Source: Rutpela maculata (taxonomy: Eukaryota; Arthropoda; Insecta; Coleoptera; Cerambycidae). Taken from it: DNA of 64,000 nucleotides. The stretch is taken from positions 54,454,843-54,518,842 of the forward strand of contig OW386290.2 of the NCBI GenBank assembly GCA_936432065.2, given 5' to 3'. Numbering within the stretch: the stretch's first letter is position 1; each line of letters begins with the position of its first letter. Position numbers and translations under genes: made by a program. The notes beneath the pieces were generated by a model. That model searched no databases. It worked only from the letters and a program-made list of their open reading frames with translations, and was not told where the DNA came from. Of this stretch, positions 44,973 through 57,274 are shown piece by piece.

Positions 44973-46847
44973 ATTGTGTACAGAAGAGCAGTTTTCTTTG
45001 TGAAAAATCGAATATGATGACAATAAATGTTAACATAAATATAAATAAATAAGTGTTAGTGCATGGGTTCCTTGTTTTGTTAATTTTCCATATAATGGAG
45101 ACAAATAAATTCCTTTTTACATTATTTTATATTAAAATTACTCTTTAGTGACTAAATCACTTTACCTCACTTTAGCTTACTACTTTATCTCAATAGTGAC
45201 TTATGGGTCACTTTATACCTTCAAAATCTCATCAATAAACATCACTTTATATGAAAGTGTTGGATAAATATATTTATTAACGTAAGGTGTGTAATAATAC
45301 ATAAGAGTTTTCATATTTTAGTGATCAGTTTACATTTAATTTCATTGAATTCAATTTATTGTACATAAACAATGTCTTATATCGACATTGTCCGTTCCCC
45401 ATCGACACAATATTTATTAAATTTGGAGTTTTTAATCGGCAAATTCATTTAATATGCTCAGTGGATCACTAACTGAACTATGGGTCAATCTGTGTGTTAA
45501 AGACAAGTTGTAATTTTCGAGCACTACACAGTATCATTAATCACTACAACTGTTATAGTTTTCGATTACTCTTCTCCTTGTGTTGATGGGAACACTTTTG
45601 CACTTGTTACCAAAGATGATGGTTTTGCTGTGGCGAAATAATCTTTCATGTTTGCATCATATTCTGAAGAATCACTATTTCTCCTACTGTTTAACTGTTT
45701 CTTCAGTTTTCTATAAAAAAAACATGGATGAGTGCCGATAAACTTTATTTTGCTTTTACTGAGCATTTCAGATGCCGCCATTTTAATCAATGCCAATAAT
45801 GATATAAATTGTCTTAAAAATTGATATCACTTTATGGTAGGTTTTTAAGGTATATATAACTTTGTAGTCATTTTCAATTAGTGGGGAGTAGTAAAAATAA
45901 CTTCAAAGCCCCTATGTTCGTAGAAATAACCTCTTTTTTACTCAAGATGTCACTAATAAGTTAGACAACATTGAAGTTCCAGAAAATTTACCAACAACGT
46001 ATCAGGGACTTAAAATTGAACACTTGAAGTTATCGTTACTTTGAAGTGGTCCTTTGGTAACGCTGTGCGGTCGGCATTACTACCAATTTTCACTTCGCAG
46101 TTGAGGATGCTTCAAAGTAATGCAGAGTAGTATCTGCGACGTTGCAGATTCTGCGGCAGTTACTTGAAAGTGTTATAACTATACAATGCCCGAATTTGGT
46201 AGAATCTACGTAATTGTTACTACAAATGCATACCACAAAGTGAATATTACTTTTAAAGCCGCAAATTTAGTAACAGTTATGTCATTCCTACTGTATTAAA
46301 GTTCCGATGCCTCAGATGCCAGTTCCCATCACTTTGAATGCTGCTTGGGTATAGATACACCGCTGCTCATTATTTCTCTAACGTATAGCGTGAAAATCGT
46401 GAAAATGGTTGGTTATTCGTAAAATATGTATATGACATTTTTTGTAGAGAATTTCCTAATCTGCATTTTTGTACTAGCCGAAAAAAGTCATACGACCCAT
46501 AGGAAGCAGGATATTTGCGAAAAACTGTTTTCTTTGACCTTGAATAACTGAATACGTAAGCGCGATATCGATGGGGACTTTTGAGACATTATTTGTAAAG
46601 TGAAAATAAAGTTGTATGTAAAATTTCAGCTCACTTGGATTTTTTTAGCAGACGGATTCTAATGTGACTGGAGTACAATGAAGTCCCAGAAACAGATCAC
46701 TGTTCACTTTTTTGTGTGTGTCTGTGTAACATATTTGCATACGCGGTTTTCTAGAAAATGGCGGAGGATCCGGTGATATTCATATATTACACAAATATAC
46801 ATTATACAAATATACAACGTTAAATCAACGCTCAAGTGTCACCAGTT
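44973..46847. other. Rest of unit 1: unassigned repeat DNA
   Basis: It contains a 76-codon minus frame (45566-45796; same in units 2 and 3 at 48937-49167 and 52364-52594) without known motif. A GTAAC/GTTAC-rich stretch lies at about 45880-46300 and an inverted CCCAAGCAGCA at 46340. The block 46430-46790 recurs at 26745-27045 and in part at 11860-11990. Because the units are near-identical, conservation between them says nothing about function. Confidence 0.5.
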
Positions 46848-46938
46848 GTCACTGTCACTGTGTCTGATGGGAATGTGTGGATTAAAAATAACAATTATTA
46901 TACTTTTACAAGTACTTTTTATTATCTGATATTATTTG

Positions 46939-47604
46939 GAAAGAGCACATATCGAACAATATTTGATGGATGCCCCTGACGGTGAGCATCTTATGTCAGA
47001 GGTAGGTGTTTTATTATGATGTTCTTGCTTTTATATACCTATTTAAATGTTTGGGTTTTTTAGGTTGCATTGATATTGGGAGTTTGCGGTGCCTGCCGTT
47101 GCGGTGAACTGACCTTCTTAAAGCGTCGAAGATATAAGAGATAAAGAATAATATCTATATATATATATATATAAATATCCATACCAGATACCAAGACGAA
47201 TAAATCAAGAAGTTTCACAGTTTTAAATGAAGGATTTTCGGTAAACCCACTTGATTCGATTAGGAAATATGTGTCTTTAAGACAGCAAAATGTGTCTCAC
47301 AAAAGATTTTTCGTAAATTTTCAAAAGGGAAAGTGCACTGTCCAATGCGTTGGATTAAATAAGCTCTCAAAAATTCCAAGAATTGTAGCTGATTATTTGC
47401 AATTGCCAGATGCAGATTTGTATACTGGCCATAGCATGCGCCGTTCCTCATCAACTCTTGGCCAATACTGGGGGTGACATTACCACCCTTAAACGTAACG
47501 ATGTGTGGAAATCATCCACCGTGGCGGAGGGTTATTTGGAAGATTCAGTCTCAACAAGATTGTTTTTGTTAAAAAAATTCAGGGAGAGCAGCACAACGAG
47601 TTAG
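46939..47604 (+). pseudogene. Tyrosine recombinase, unit 2 (both halves adjacent)
   Basis: The exon ending at 47001 (QYLMDAPDGEHLMSE) and the next, starting at 47064 (VALILGVCGACRCGELTFL), are joined by a 62-bp GT-AG intron. A frame break, a stop and a short (TA)n tract (47154-47172) precede ISIPDTKTNKSRSFT (47175). The C-terminal domain has TGHSMRRSSSTL, then the same one-base frameshift as in units 1 and 3, and AEGYLEDS with a stop at 47604. The shared frameshift shows that the duplications came after inactivation. The N-terminal DNA-binding domain is not in the unit; a related 5' exon lies at 56759-56920. Confidence 0.85.
47154..47172 (+). repeat. (TA)n, unit 2
   Basis: A short version of the tract that is expanded in the other copies, lying in recombinase coding sequence. 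Confidence 0.9.
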
Positions 47605-47639
47605 GTGATACAGACGTCGTTACTAGTATAGAGAAAAAA

Positions 47640-48343
47640 AACCGCTGCCCAAGGAATCACTACTTCCACATCCAAATTTTTTATCCAAGTCACTCACAAC
47701 GAAAAAAATTTGTATGTGGAAATAATTGTTTATGGAACTTTAATAATATAATATTTGAAATCCTCTAAAACGATACCCCACATCGGTAGCGGGGTGGGGG
47801 TGGTGATGGGGGGTGGTAGTGGGGGTGGTAGTGGGGGTGGTAGTGGGGGTGGATGAAGTAAAAAAATATTTTGAGGTTTCTGGTTCTTGTACACACACTA
47901 AATCACAATTTTTTTTCATCCCCTTTAATAATGGTGGGGTGGGGGTGGTAATGGGGGTGGCTAATGCCAAAACTTTTTTTGGGACCTTAGCTTCTCTTGT
48001 ATATACTAAATACCAATTTTATGGACTCTTACCTGCTTGATTTACCTATTTTCCCCAAATTTACCCCAATTTACCCCCCAACCCTTCGACGGAACAAGAT
48101 GAAAATATAATCTAGTTCTAGATCTCGTTACATATGTGTGCCAAATTTCAAGTCAATATCTCAAACGGTTCCAGAGTAAACGTGCGCACAAAAAAGTTAC
48201 AGACAGACAGACCGACAGACAGACATTTTTTTTTCGTTCAAACTTAAAATCTCGACGTTTCGTGATATTCTAAGCCTATTTGAACAATAAAAATTTTTAA
48301 AAATTTTTTTGTCGTTACTATACTTCCACTGGATGTGGAAGTA
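47640..48343 (+). repeat. Helitron-like family, copy 5 (in unit 2)
   Basis: Same position in the unit as copy 4. It differs by one extra GGTAGTGGGGGT word and one substitution in the ACACACACTA stretch. It was copied with the unit and is not an independent insertion. Confidence 0.9.
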
Positions 48344-50309
48344 ATTGTGTACAGAAGAGCAGTTTTCTTTGTGAAAAATCGAATATGATGACAATAAATG
48401 TTAACATAAATATAAATAAATAAGTGTTAGTGCATGGGTTCCTTGTTTTGTTAATTTTCCATATAATGGAGACAAATAAATTCCTTTTTACATTATTTTA
48501 TATTAAAATTACTCTTTAGTGACTAAATCACTTTACCTCACTTTAGCTTACTACTTTATCTCAATAGTGACTTATGGGTCACTTTATACCTTCAAAATCT
48601 CATCAATAAACATCACTTTATATGAAAGTGTTGGATAAATATATTTATTAACGTAAGGTGTGTAATAATACATAAGAGTTTTCATATTTTAGTGATCAGT
48701 TTACATTTAATTTCATTGAATTCAATTTATTGTACATAAACAATGTCTTATATCGACATTGTCCGTTCCCCATCGACACAATATTTATTAAATTTGGAGT
48801 TTTTAATCGGCAAATTCATTTAATATGCTCAGTGGATCACTAACTGAACTATGGGTCAATCTGTGTGTTAAAGACAAGTTGTAATTTTCGAGCACTACAC
48901 AGTATCATTAATCACTACAACTGTTATAGTTTTCGATTACTCTTCTCCTTGTGTTGATGGGAACACTTTTGCACTTGTTACCAAAGATGATGGTTTTGCT
49001 GTGGCGAAATAATCTTTCATGTTTGCATCATATTCTGAAGAATCACTATTTCTCCTACTGTTTAACTGTTTCTTCAGTTTTCTATAAAAAAAACATGGAT
49101 GAGTGCCGATAAACTTTATTTTGCTTTTACTGAGCATTTCAGATGCCGCCATTTTAATCAATGCCAATAATGATATAAATTGTCTTAAAAATTGATATCA
49201 CTTTATGGTAGGTTTTTAAGGTATATATAACTTTGTAGTCATTTTCAATTAGTGGGGAGTAGTAAAAATAACTTCAAAGCCCCTATGTTCGTAGAAATAA
49301 CCTCTTTTTTACTCAAGATGTCACTAATAAGTTAGACAACATTGAAGTTCCAGAAAATTTACCAACAACGTATCAGGGACTTAAAATTGAACACTTGAAG
49401 TTATCGTTACTTTGAAGTGGTCCTTTGGTAACGCTGTGCGGTCGGCATTACTACCAATTTTCACTTCGCAGTTGAGGATGCTTCAAAGTAATGCAGAGTA
49501 GTATCTGCGACGTTGCAGATTCTGCGGCAGTTACTTGAAAGTGTTATAACTATACAATGCCCGAATTTGGTAGAATCTACGTAATTGTTACTACAAATGC
49601 ATACCACAAAGTGAATATTACTTTTAAAGCCGCAAATTTAGTAACAGTTATGTCATTCCTACTGTATTAAAGTTCCGATGCCTCAGATGCCAGTTCCCAT
49701 CACTTTGAATGCTGCTTGGGTATAGATACACCGCTGCTCATTATTTCTCTAACGTATAGCGTGAAAATCGTGAAAATGGTTGGTTATTCGTAAAATATGT
49801 ATATGACATTTTTTGTAGAGAATTTCCTAATCTGCATTTTTGTACTAGCCGAAAAAAGTCATACGACCCATAGGAAGCAGGATATTTGCGAAAAACTGTT
49901 TTCTTTGACCTTGAATAACTGAATACGTAAGCGCGATATCGATGGGGACTTTTGAGACATTATTTGTAAAGTGAAAATAAAGTTGTATGTAAAATTTCAG
50001 CTCACTTGTATTTTTTTAGCAGACGGATTCTAATGTGACTGGAGTACAATGAAGTCCCAGAAACAGATCACTGTTCACTTTTTTGTGTGTGTCTGTGTAA
50101 CATATTTGCATACGCGGTTTTCTAGAAAATGGCGGAGGATCCGGTGATATTCATATATTACACAAATATACATTATACAAATATACAACGTTAAATCAAC
50201 GCTCAAGTGTCACCAGTTGTCACTGTCACTGTGTCTGATGGGAATGTGTGGATTAAAAATAACAATTATTATACTTTTACAAGTACTTTTTATTATCTGA
50301 TATTATTTG

Positions 50310-50524
50310 GAAAGAGCACATATCGAACAATATTTGATGGATGCCCCTGACGGTGAGCATCTTATGTCAGAGGTAGGTGTTTTATTATGATGTTCTTGCT
50401 TTTATATACCTATTTAAATGTTTGGGTTTTTTAGGTTGCATTGATATTGGGAGTTTGCGGTGCCTGCCGTTGCGGTGAACTGACCTTCTTAAAGCGTCGA
50501 AGATATAAGAGATAAAGAATAATA

Positions 50525-50604
<80 letters not shown>

Positions 50605-51031
50605 TCCATACCAGATACCAAGACGAATAAATCAAGAAGTTTCACAGTTTTAAATGAAGGATTTTCGGTAAACCCACTTGATTCGATTAGGAAATATGTG
50701 TCTTTAAGACAGCAAAATGTGTCTCACAAAAGATTTTTCGTAAATTTTCAAAAGGGAAAGTGCACTGTCCAATGCGTTGGATTAAATAAGCTCTCAAAAA
50801 TTCCAAGAATTGTAGCTGATTATTTGCAATTGCCAGATGCAGATTTGTATACTGGCCATAGCATGCGCCGTTCCTCATCAACTCTTGGCCAATACTGGGG
50901 GTGACATTACCACCCTTAAACGTAACGATGTGTGGAAATCATCCACCGTGGCGGAGGGTTATTTGGAAGATTCAGTCTCAACAAGATTGTTTTTGTTAAA
51001 AAAATTCAGGGAGAGCAGCACAACGAGTTAG
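50310..51031 (+). pseudogene. Tyrosine recombinase, unit 3
   Basis: Same structure as unit 2: exon to 50372, intron 50373-50434, exon from 50435, (TA)n at 50526-50601, C-terminal domain from 50602 to the stop at 51031. It carries the same frameshift after TGHSMRRSSSTL. Confidence 0.85.
50526..50601 (+). repeat. (TA)n, unit 3
   Basis: About 38 TA units at the same place in the recombinase sequence as in the other copies. Confidence 0.95.
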
Positions 51032-51066
51032 GTGATACAGACGTCGTTACTAGTATAGAGAAAAAA

Positions 51067-51770
51067 AACCGCTGCCCAAGGAATCACTACTTCCACATCC
51101 AAATTTTTTATCCAAGTCACTCACAACGAAAAAAATTTGTATGTGGAAATAATTGTTTATGGAACTTTAATAATATAATATTTGAAATCCTCTAAAACGA
51201 TACCCCACATCGGTAGCGGGGTGGGGGTGGTGATGGGGGGTGGTAGTGGGGGTGGTAGTGGGGGTGGTAGTGGGGGTGGATGAAGTAAAAAAATATTTTG
51301 AGGTTTCTGGTTCTTGTACACACACTAAATCACAATTTTTTTTCATCCCCTTTAATAATGGTGGGGTGGGGGTGGTAATGGGGGTGGCTAATGCCAAAAC
51401 TTTTTTTGGGACCTTAGCTTCTCTTGTATATACTAAATACCAATTTTATGGACTCTTACCTGCTTGATTTACCTATTTTCCCCAAATTTACCCCAATTTA
51501 CCCCCCAACCCTTCGACGGAACAAGATGAAAATATAATCTAGTTCTAGATCTCGTTACATATGTGTGCCAAATTTCAAGTCAATATCTCAAACGGTTCCA
51601 GAGTAAACGTGCGCACAAAAAAGTTACAGACAGACAGACCGACAGACAGACATTTTTTTTTCGTTCAAACTTAAAATCTCGACGTTTCGTGATATTCTAA
51701 GCCTATTTGAACAATAAAAATTTTTAAAAATTTTTTTGTCGTTACTATACTTCCACTGGATGTGGAAGTA
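51067..51770 (+). repeat. Helitron-like family, copy 6 (in unit 3)
   Basis: Identical by eye to copy 5, including three GGTAGTGGGGGT words. It was copied with the unit. Confidence 0.9.
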
Positions 51771-53645
51771 ATTGTGTACAGAAGAGCAGTTTTCTTTGTG
51801 AAAAATCGAATATGATGACAATAAATGTTAACATAAATATAAATAAATAAGTGTTAGTGCATGGGTTCCTTGTTTTGTTAATTTTCCATATAATGGAGAC
51901 AAATAAATTCCTTTTTACATTATTTTATATTAAAATTACTCTTTAGTGACTAAATCACTTTACCTCACTTTAGCTTACTACTTTATCTCAATAGTGACTT
52001 ATGGGTCACTTTATACCTTCAAAATCTCATCAATAAACATCACTTTATATGAAAGTGTTGGATAAATATATTTATTAACGTAAGGTGTGTAATAATACAT
52101 AAGAGTTTTCATATTTTAGTGATCAGTTTACATTTAATTTCATTGAATTCAATTTATTGTACATAAACAATGTCTTATATCGACATTGTCCGTTCCCCAT
52201 CGACACAATATTTATTAAATTTGGAGTTTTTAATCGGCAAATTCATTTAATATGCTCAGTGGATCACTAACTGAACTATGGGTCAATCTGTGTGTTAAAG
52301 ACAAGTTGTAATTTTCGAGCACTACACAGTATCATTAATCACTACAACTGTTATAGTTTTCGATTACTCTTCTCCTTGTGTTGATGGGAACACTTTTGCA
52401 CTTGTTACCAAAGATGATGGTTTTGCTGTGGCGAAATAATCTTTCATGTTTGCATCATATTCTGAAGAATCACTATTTCTCCTACTGTTTAACTGTTTCT
52501 TCAGTTTTCTATAAAAAAAACATGGATGAGTGCCGATAAACTTTATTTTGCTTTTACTGAGCATTTCAGATGCCGCCATTTTAATCAATGCCAATAATGA
52601 TATAAATTGTCTTAAAAATTGATATCACTTTATGGTAGGTTTTTAAGGTATATATAACTTTGTAGTCATTTTCAATTAGTGGGGAGTAGTAAAAATAACT
52701 TCAAAGCCCCTATGTTCGTAGAAATAACCTCTTTTTTACTCAAGATGTCACTAATAAGTTAGACAACATTGAAGTTCCAGAAAATTTACCAACAACGTAT
52801 CAGGGACTTAAAATTGAACACTTGAAGTTATCGTTACTTTGAAGTGGTCCTTTGGTAACGCTGTGCGGTCGGCATTACTACCAATTTTCACTTCGCAGTT
52901 GAGGATGCTTCAAAGTAATGCAGAGTAGTATCTGCGACGTTGCAGATTCTGCGGCAGTTACTTGAAAGTGTTATAACTATACAATGCCCGAATTTGGTAG
53001 AATCTACGTAATTGTTACTACAAATGCATACCACAAAGTGAATATTACTTTTAAAGCCGCAAATTTAGTAACAGTTATGTCATTCCTACTGTATTAAAGT
53101 TCCGATGCCTCAGATGCCAGTTCCCATCACTTTGAATGCTGCTTGGGTATAGATACACCGCTGCTCATTATTTCTCTAACGTATAGCGTGAAAATCGTGA
53201 AAATGGTTGGTTATTCGTAAAATATGTATATGACATTTTTTGTAGAGAATTTCCTAATCTGCATTTTTGTACTAGCCGAAAAAAGTCATACGACCCATAG
53301 GAAGCAGGATATTTGCGAAAAACTGTTTTCTTTGACCTTGAATAACTGAATACGTAAGCGCGATATCGATGGGGACTTTTGAGACATTATTTGTAAAGTG
53401 AAAATAAAGTTGTATGTAAAATTTCAGCTCACTTGGATTTTTTTAGCAGACGGATTCTAATGTGACTGGAGTACAATGAAGTCCCAGAAACAGATCACTG
53501 TTCACTTTTTTGTGTGTGTCTGTGTAACATATTTGCATACGCGGTTTTCTAGAAAATGGCGGAGGATCCGGTGATATTCATATATTACACAAATATACAT
53601 TATACAAATATACAACGTTAAATCAACGCTCAAGTGTCACCAGTT

Positions 53646-54376
53646 TCAACTGTAATTTCAACGTTTCACGTTAATTTAACCTTAATCAGAATTTAAAAAA
53701 CGTGTGGTTATCAACCAATTATTTTACACGTGTAAAAATCAACAAGTATTAACCAAATTACGTTAGGCACACGTTAAATACACGTGTGTGTGTGTGTGTG
53801 TGTATGTGCTTACTTATAGAATGTTTGAAAATGTATCAAAATGAGAAAGGGTTAGAATTGTTTTAATCAGCTGCAGATAATGCCGACTAGGTTTGTGAAA
53901 CACGCGTCAAGTGCAGTATTCAGACGTTAAGTAAGGTCTGTGACAATTTTTTCAGTATCCGTGATTGCTGACAAAACGATTAATTTACAAAGTAAAACAA
54001 TTCGTAATTCATTTAGTGCCATATCTGAAGTCCATCCTTGTGCCTTGTGTCAATCATCCGGAAAAAAACATCTTCACCATGGAGTCGGTAGAGGAAGAAC
54101 GATGTTATCAGGCGCACGCCGAGTAGACGCTGTATAAACTTGCGACTTCGCGGTCTTAAATTCAGTGATGTGGGAACGCCGGTGTATGTAGGTTGCCGGT
54201 GAAGTGCACTCGATAAACACGCGGAAATCAAAACAAACGAAACACGTGAACGAACATTTGACATTTAATAAGCACACTTTGAGTCGAGTGGTGATTAGTT
54301 CTTTTGTGCGAATTTGTGGCAGTGTTTGGTGTGTGTTATTTTTTATACAAAATTGGAGATGTGGATTAAGGTAGGT
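53646..54376 (+). promoter_or_regulatory. Possible host promoter and first exon (speculative)
   Basis: Sequence after the tandem array is not repeated in the window and is richer in CG dinucleotides at about 54050-54270. An arthropod-like initiator word TTCAGTG lies at 54158. Near 54359 an ATG opens MWIK and is followed by AAG/GTAGGT, a good splice donor. A (GT)n run lies at about 53781-53802. No downstream exon was found before the next repeats, so this is only a candidate for a 5' exon. It could equally be chance. Confidence 0.25.
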
Positions 54377-55449
54377 GAACACAGTTACAAAGATAATATA
54401 CACAATTTATTCATTAAAGTCATACGTAACACAAATTAAGTCTATATGTAACATTTATATTGTTGCTAAATGACGAGTTGACGTCAGAATTTGTACCTAC
54501 CATAGTTAACAATACAATGCTATGTTTATGGTTGGTTACGACAAATAAGCATTGTTTTTCAAAATGCACGTGTATAAATTATATACAATCATGAAAATCG
54601 AAACGGTTGGATGTTGGATAATTTGTGGAAAATATATCCAAATGTGTGCAATGTACTACCTAGTTACGTACGTTTAATTGTTAAAATTACCGTTGAAGAT
54701 TATCTGTTGCATAGGAATTTTAAGTTGTGGTGTAAAAATCCTTGCAAAATAGATCAAACCATTATATAAAAAATAGTTTTCGTTTTACTAAATAATGATA
54801 TTCTTAAACATAACTATTTACATCAGTAAAATAATAAGATGGGAATACAAACTTCTATGAAAATAAGTAGGTAAAAGATAAGATAAGCAAGCTGTTATTT
54901 AAGAATGCTTTTTTGCGTATTTTTTATTTTTCTTTCCAAGTGCAGTGTTTATAGCCAACTGAAACCAGGAATATTTATGTACTTTCTGTGGCATGTCGAT
55001 TCACACACATACACACATAAATAACATTTTAAGTGCAAAATTTTATACGAGAATGTTCTACAAACTTTAAAGTTTATAAACATTTTAGTACCCTCACTGA
55101 ATTTTACGGAATGGTTTAATCTCATTCTAAATACCTAATATTGATGTAAATTAATGCATTTCCGAAATAATGCTTTTATTTATAGTGGACTTAAACTAAT
55201 AGCAATAAGTACCTACTCAATTGTATGCCTAATTAAATTAAAAAGTAGGGTACTTATGTAATACTTATTTCTATATTAATTAAGGAAACACGGAACAAGT
55301 TGCGATTTACAGGAATTATAACATTCATTCAGAATAGTCTTAAACCTAATCAACCTATACCTTTAATTTTATCTATATAAATACATATTTCATAGAGTAG
55401 GTATGGTGTCAAATTAAATTATAGTGAGGTGAAGCGGCACCCACATAAA
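54377..55449. other. AT-rich DNA, no recognised feature
   Basis: If the upstream donor is real this would be intron. No coding motif or repeat was recognised. Confidence 0.45.
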
Positions 55450-56156
55450 AACCGCTGCCCAAGGAATCACTACTTCCACATCCACATTCCCTATCCAAGT
55501 CACTCACAACGAAAAAACTTTGTATGTGGAAATAATTGTTTATGGAACTTTAATAATATAATATTTGAAATCCTCTACCCCAAAAACCTATGAAACGATA
55601 CACCACATCGGTAGTGGGGTGGGGGTGGTGATACGGGGGTGGTAGTGGGTAGTGGATGTGGATGAAGTAAAGAAATATTTTGAGGTTTCTGGTTCTTGTA
55701 CATACGCTAAATCACATTTTTTTTCATCCCCTTAATAAGGGGGTGGGGGTGGTAATGGGGGTGGCTAATGCCAAAAATTTTTTTAAGACCTTAGCTTCTC
55801 TTGTGTATACTAAATACCAATTTTATGGACTCTTACCTGCTTGATTTACCCATTTAAAACACATTTACCCCAATTTACCCCCCAACCCTTCGTCGGTACA
55901 ACATGAAAATATAATCTAGTTCCAGATCTCGTTGAAGTACATACGTGTACCAAATTTCAAGTCAATATCTTAAACGGTTCCAGAGTAAACGTGCGCACAA
56001 AAAAGTTACAGACAGACAGACCGACAGACAGAAATTTTTTTTTCGCTCAAACTTAAAATCTCGACGTTTCATGACATTTTAAGCCTATTTGAACAATAAA
56101 AATTTTTACTTAAAATTTTTTCTGTCGTTACTATACTTCCACTGGATGTGGAAGTA
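55450..56156 (+). repeat. Helitron-like family, copy 7
   Basis: Full-length independent copy with 5' block, G-rich parts, GACA/GACC tract (about 56010-56032) and the same 3' hairpin. Flanks CCCACATA and AAAGCAAG show no target duplication. Confidence 0.9.
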
Positions 56157-56734
56157 AAAGCAAGAAAATGTACAAGAAAAAAGATAGTTTTTAAAAATAA
56201 ATATCTTGTATTTCTGCTTACATCATTGTTATAAAATATTATTTTGGATATTCAGCAGATAACTTTCAAAGAAATCATTCGTTCCTTTCATATATTATTG
56301 ATCTAAATCTGACCAAGCTAGAATATCAACGAGTAGTCCTCTTACGAACAAACTTGTCAATTTCTTTATAGACATACTATGTCTAACATTCAATATGAAA
56401 AACAAAAAAATAACCATTCTTTCCATATATTGAAGATCTAAGTCTGATCATGCCAATATATTATCAGAAATCCACCCTTACGAGGAAATCTTTCAATCAT
56501 CTCCTACCTAGAGCATACTACATCACAAACAAACATACATTTGTTTTATTTCAAAGCCAAGAACTACTGAAAAGCACAATGAAATATAGGAATAAAATTT
56601 CACTCACATGTCATAATAAATAAAATATTTGATATGTGTGAAATGCATAGAAATTATTTGTTTTTATTGGTACCCTATTTTGCTTATTTAAAGTACGCCT
56701 CAGAGTGTTTAAATCCAAGTTTTAAAAACGCGCG
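56157..56734. other. No recognisable gene
   Basis: AT-rich sequence. Two loosely similar stretches near 56290 and 56425 share ATATATTGA-GATCTAA-TCTGA words and may be a decayed short tandem duplication. Confidence 0.45.
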
Positions 56735-57274
56735 TGTTTTAAAGTTACCATGGCAACATCAAAGGTAAGCAAGTACAACTCGTTCATCTGTATCTGTTAC
56801 CTTTTGCTCTTCCATCCTTTTGATGAACTTGTCGTATTCTTTTTTATAAGCGTCTTCCGATTTTTGCGTTATTAACCGCGATTCTGCTTTTCTATTTAAG
56901 TAATCAATGTTAGAACTCATTTTAAAGCAATATACAATCAGTGACAACTGTAGTGACAATAATTAATCCTATGTGACAGATTGCAAATTAATTTTTGTTT
57001 TCTCATTTTCATGACACTGACAGGTATCCTGATGTCACATCACGAATTCAACCATTTTACATTCTTAATTCTTATTTCCATTTTTTGTAGTAATAATACC
57101 AGTATTTATGATTTCAAAGTGTACCAATAAAAAAAAATAGCGTAAGGTATTCGTGGATAACTGGTCTTTAAAACACTTGCTCTATTTCAAGCACTCCGGC
57201 TGCGCCGTCGTGCTCGAAAAATCGCGCGTGTTTTAAAGACCTTAATATCCACTTATACTTTAATATACTATTTT
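56735..57274 (-). repeat. Tyrosine-recombinase 5' module, copy B
   Basis: It matches 25102-25643 along its length, including the GC-rich leader near 57230. CGCGCGTGTTTTAAA occurs at about 56730 and again at about 57226. A near-perfect GTTACCATGGCAAC palindrome lies at 56744-56757. It includes the exon described next. Confidence 0.7.
56759..56920 (-). pseudogene. Tyrosine-recombinase N-terminal exon
   Basis: The likely start is MSSNIDYLNRKAESRLI (56920); an upstream in-frame ATG at 56959 also exists. The frame continues KSEDAYKKEYDKFIKRMEEQ and ERVVLAYL, then stops. This resembles the N-terminal SAM-like/core-binding part of insect Crypton-like recombinases, where V-LAYL is followed by the helical linker to the catalytic domain. 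The catalytic part is absent here. It could be the missing 5' part of a relative of the unit at 43-53 kb, but the two are not joined anywhere in the window. Confidence 0.5.

Larger units (their letters stand above)
43736..46847 (+). repeat. Tandem unit 1 (3' part)
   Basis: The first of three copies of a ~3.4-kb unit. Its 5' part is 29227-29628. Unit 1 has two GGTAGTGGGGGT words in its Helitron-like insert, where units 2 and 3 have three. Otherwise the three copies differ at only a few bases. The boundary with unit 2 lies in CACCAGTTGTCACTG, at about 46847. Confidence 0.95.
46848..50218 (+). repeat. Tandem unit 2 (3,371 bp)
   Basis: Complete copy from GTCACTGTCACTG to GTGTCACCAGTT. Its (TA)n tract is the shortest of the set (47154-47172). 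One visible difference is T at about 50010 (CACTTGTATTTT) where units 1 and 3 have G. Confidence 0.95.
50219..53645 (+). repeat. Tandem unit 3 (3,427 bp)
   Basis: Complete copy, longer than unit 2 only because of its (TA)n tract. After 53645 the sequence leaves the repeat and becomes unique. Confidence 0.95.

Noticed and set aside
45566..45796. Small conserved gene (76 codons) present in all three tandem units
   Set aside because: Conservation only reflects recent duplication; no domain, and no independent copy to test selection.
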